Shown here piece by piece: positions 62,213 to 64,000 of a stretch of 64,000 nt of DNA. The stretch's first letter is position 1; every line of letters starts with the position of its first letter. The stretch is from Chrysoperla carnea (Eukaryota; Arthropoda; Insecta; Neuroptera; Chrysopidae), in assembly GCF_905475395.1 (NCBI RefSeq), contig NC_058337.1, positions 138,701,172 through 138,765,171 of the forward strand. Reading direction: 5' to 3'. Below the pieces are notes generated by a model, which was not told the origin of the DNA, ran no database searches, and worked only from the letters and a program-made list of their open reading frames with translations. The translations under genes were made by a program, and so were the position numbers.

Positions 62213-62872
62213 TCAAATATCACTACAAGATTTACCATAATTCATACAAATTCCTATCATTTCACTACCACTATCTACACAATCTTCAGAATATACTGAA
62301 GATGTAGTGGCTTGTGTATTGTGTAGTTTTAATTGTTCTAACCTGTCTATTATTGAATTAATAGTTAATTCAGTTTGGGTGCTGATGTTTTTAACTTGGC
62401 TATCTTGGGATTTGGAGTTTATCTTAATCCCATCATCAGTATCCAGCATAATTTTTGGCAAGTTATTACAAGACTTATTCTGAAGAAAACTGCTTGATAA
62501 TAGTGGTGATGGGATTGGTATATGGTTATTACTTGAGTTAGATAATATTGAACTTTAACTAGTAGTAGAATCACAGTTTAATTGATTTTGGTGATGATTT
62601 AAGTCAGTTTTCTGAGAATCATTTGCACATGACTCATCTTTATATTCCGGTCTGTTTTTTTGATTTAAAAAGAATGCTTCTAACGCTTTGTGGGCCTTTG
62701 CATAATTAGTATTATTAGAATTTAAAATATCCAAAGAAGGCTGCTTAGATGTTACTTTTACTCCTCCCGCTGTATCTTTCGGTTGTAAAAAAAATTGTGC
62801 CTTTTCACGTACATTATGACTCTCTTTTAGTGTTATTGAAAGATCGTGTGTGTTAGTAGGTTCTGTATTCAT
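62213..62872 (-). pseudogene. unrecognised hydrophilic protein with an in-frame stop
   Basis: The frame from 62872 (MNTEPTNTHDLSITLKESHNVREKAQFF…) is interrupted by TAA at 62555 and continues in the same frame (SNNHIPIPSPLLSSSFLQNKS…ISTQTELTINSIIDRLEQLKL…) to 62213; about 219 codons. It is rich in S, N, K and Q, with no signal peptide or membrane segment. An effector-like or structural role cannot be judged from sequence. Confidence 0.5.
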
Positions 62873-63458
62873 ATTATATATCCTTATATTTAAGACCTGA
62901 CATAGGTCTATTATGACATGATATTAATTTGTAGAAAATAAAAGCAATCTCCACCGCAAGCAGCTGGGAATTCAACCAAAAAAGGATTAAAATCAATACT
63001 ATAAATCGCTTCGTTTATTGATATTTAAGACTCCCAATTCTTCAGGTAAAAAGAAGTATACTACTATTTAGTAAGTTAACTATATTAAAAATTCATAGCA
63101 AAAATAGCATGCAATTTTTGGTAATTTCATTACAAAACTCACCTTACGCAAACGCGTTGTCATTGCTACAGTAAAAGGGACCAGTAAATTACGTCAAAAA
63201 TGGAACACTATATTTTAAAATTTTTATACCATATTACCCCCAGATTTAGATTTATTAATACACGCGAGTTTCGTATTAAGATGCCTAAATTATGGTTAAT
63301 TAACTTGCTAAAATCCTTATTATGCCAAGCTTTTAACAATTTGATAAGTTTCGCACTTCAATAATTGACATAAAAAAATGCAATTTATGCATTTTTAGGG
63401 GTTGTTGAAAGATGACGAGTAAAAGGTTATAATGAGATAAAAAATAAATAAGTAAGGA
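62873..63458. other. intergenic with an IS21-end remnant
   Basis: No gene is seen. CATTGCTACAGTAAAAGGGACC and GTAAATTACGTCAAAAATGG (63160-63203) match the IS21-like end at about 680-735. AAAAAATGCA…TGCATTTTT at about 63375-63398 is an AT-rich hairpin upstream of the next transposase. Confidence 0.5.
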
Positions 63459-63764
63459 ATGTCAGAGCATCAAATAACAATGGTCAGTTTAGATGAATTA
63501 GTTAGCCCCGATCATCAATATCGTAAATTTAAAAGTTTATTTAAGTTTAAAACAGTTGAAAGAGAGTTATTAGCGATAGAATCTGAGGCTAATTATAAAG
63601 GTTACGGGATATTGCGGTTATTTAAATGTTTACTTTTACAATTTATGCAAGACTTATCTGACCGGGAATTAGAACGTTATTTAGCTGATAGTAATGCTGG
63701 TAAAAGGTTTTGTGATTTTGCTCTTACAGAGAAGACGCCAGATTATAGTGTGTTTAGTAAAATA
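63459..63764 (+). pseudogene. IS1182/IS5-type transposase, N-terminal fragment
   Basis: MVSLDELVSPDHQYRKFKSLF … YKGYGILRLFKCLLLQFMQDLSDRELERYLADSNAGKRFCDFALTEKTPDYSVFSKI: the DUF772-type N-domain (LV…H..R, G.…L.K..L.Q…LSDRE…D…RF…L…PD.S.FS). It is cut by an IS630 copy. The C-terminal piece at 48530 could be from the same family. Confidence 0.75.
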
Positions 63765-63956
63765 TAGCAAGAATCATTAAGGTACTGACAAAATGAAAGT
63801 ATCATGTTATACTAAGCAATTATTAATAAATATATAAAGAGATATGGCACGAGCATATGCAATAGAACTAAGACTAAGAGTTATAAAAGCTGTAGAAGCA
63901 GGGATGCAATAAGTAAGGTAAGTAAATTATTTAATATAAGTCGTGATACTATATAT
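63765..63956 (+). mobile_element. IS630-family element (type B), copy 5, cut by IS200
   Basis: The left end TAGCAAGAATCATTAAGG and the transposase start MARAYAIELRLRVIKAVEAG are present. A small deletion near 63905 shifts the frame. A type 1 IS200 begins after ATATAT. Confidence 0.85.
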
Positions 63957-64000
63957 AAATTACTACCGTCTAAAGCCGGTAGTTTGGTTTACGCTTGCAA
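63957..64000 (-). mobile_element. IS200-like element (type 1), start only
   Basis: AATTACTACCGTCTAAAGCC then GGTAGTTTGG and onward is the end of a type 1 copy that continues beyond the window. Confidence 0.8.

Overview
The window reads as Rickettsia chromosome DNA that has been shot through with insertion sequences and then entered by eukaryotic transposons. The rickettsial identity rests on several sequence features: a 23S-5S rRNA pair with no 16S next to it, a circularly permuted (two-piece) alphaproteobacterial tmRNA, an in-frame Rickettsia palindromic element (RPE1) inside a helicase gene, dispersed GTGG/CCAC palindromes, AT-rich codon use, and typical alphaproteobacterial genes (mipZ, lpxI, an NDUFA12-family gene, mlaD, SURF1).

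Layout. 1-7700 is a pile of nested ISs: an IS21-like element interrupted by two IS982 copies, a MITE and IS630 elements. 7748-10655 holds mutS and the tail of an ABC-F gene. 10656-13474 is an IS200 holding an IS982, which in turn holds an ORF-less group II intron and another IS200. 13479-17170 holds an Lrp-type gene, 5S and 23S rRNA. 17419-30448 is the least disturbed chromosomal stretch: small hypothetical genes, DUF883, DUF4385, uvrC, mlaD, NDUFA12, rnhA, sspB, tmRNA, lpxI-coaE-dnaQ, SURF1, addA and an ankyrin gene. 30723-37527 is IS-rich (IS630, IS66, IS3, IS256, IS200). 38189-42854 carries pepA-mipZ and aspS. 42882-48766 is again ISs. 48767-59686 is an IS6-type element split by an approximately 10 kb insertion: a full-length CR1/Jockey-group LINE whose ORF2 is itself interrupted by a young non-autonomous LTR element. 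59687-64000 is a mosaic of IS fragments plus two unrecognised rickettsial genes.

Main interpretation. Two eukaryotic elements lie inside bacterial sequence, and both halves of the bacterial target are kept on each side: a Helitron-like repeat in addA and the LINE in the IS6 transposase. Many housekeeping genes (mutS, uvrC, coaE, sspB, SURF1, pepA, aspS, lrp) carry stops, frameshifts or small deletions, while the LINE frames are long and open. The simplest reading is that this is a Rickettsia genome segment transferred into an arthropod nuclear chromosome, decaying there and being colonised by host transposons. The competing readings are a chimeric assembly, or a living IS-ridden Rickettsia with a eukaryotic element; read-level checks are needed to choose. 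Some genes (dnaQ, lpxI, rnhA, mlaD, mipZ, the DUF4385 gene) are still open, so the transfer, if real, is not old. The IS copies are also very similar to one another, which points to a recent IS burst in the bacterial donor.
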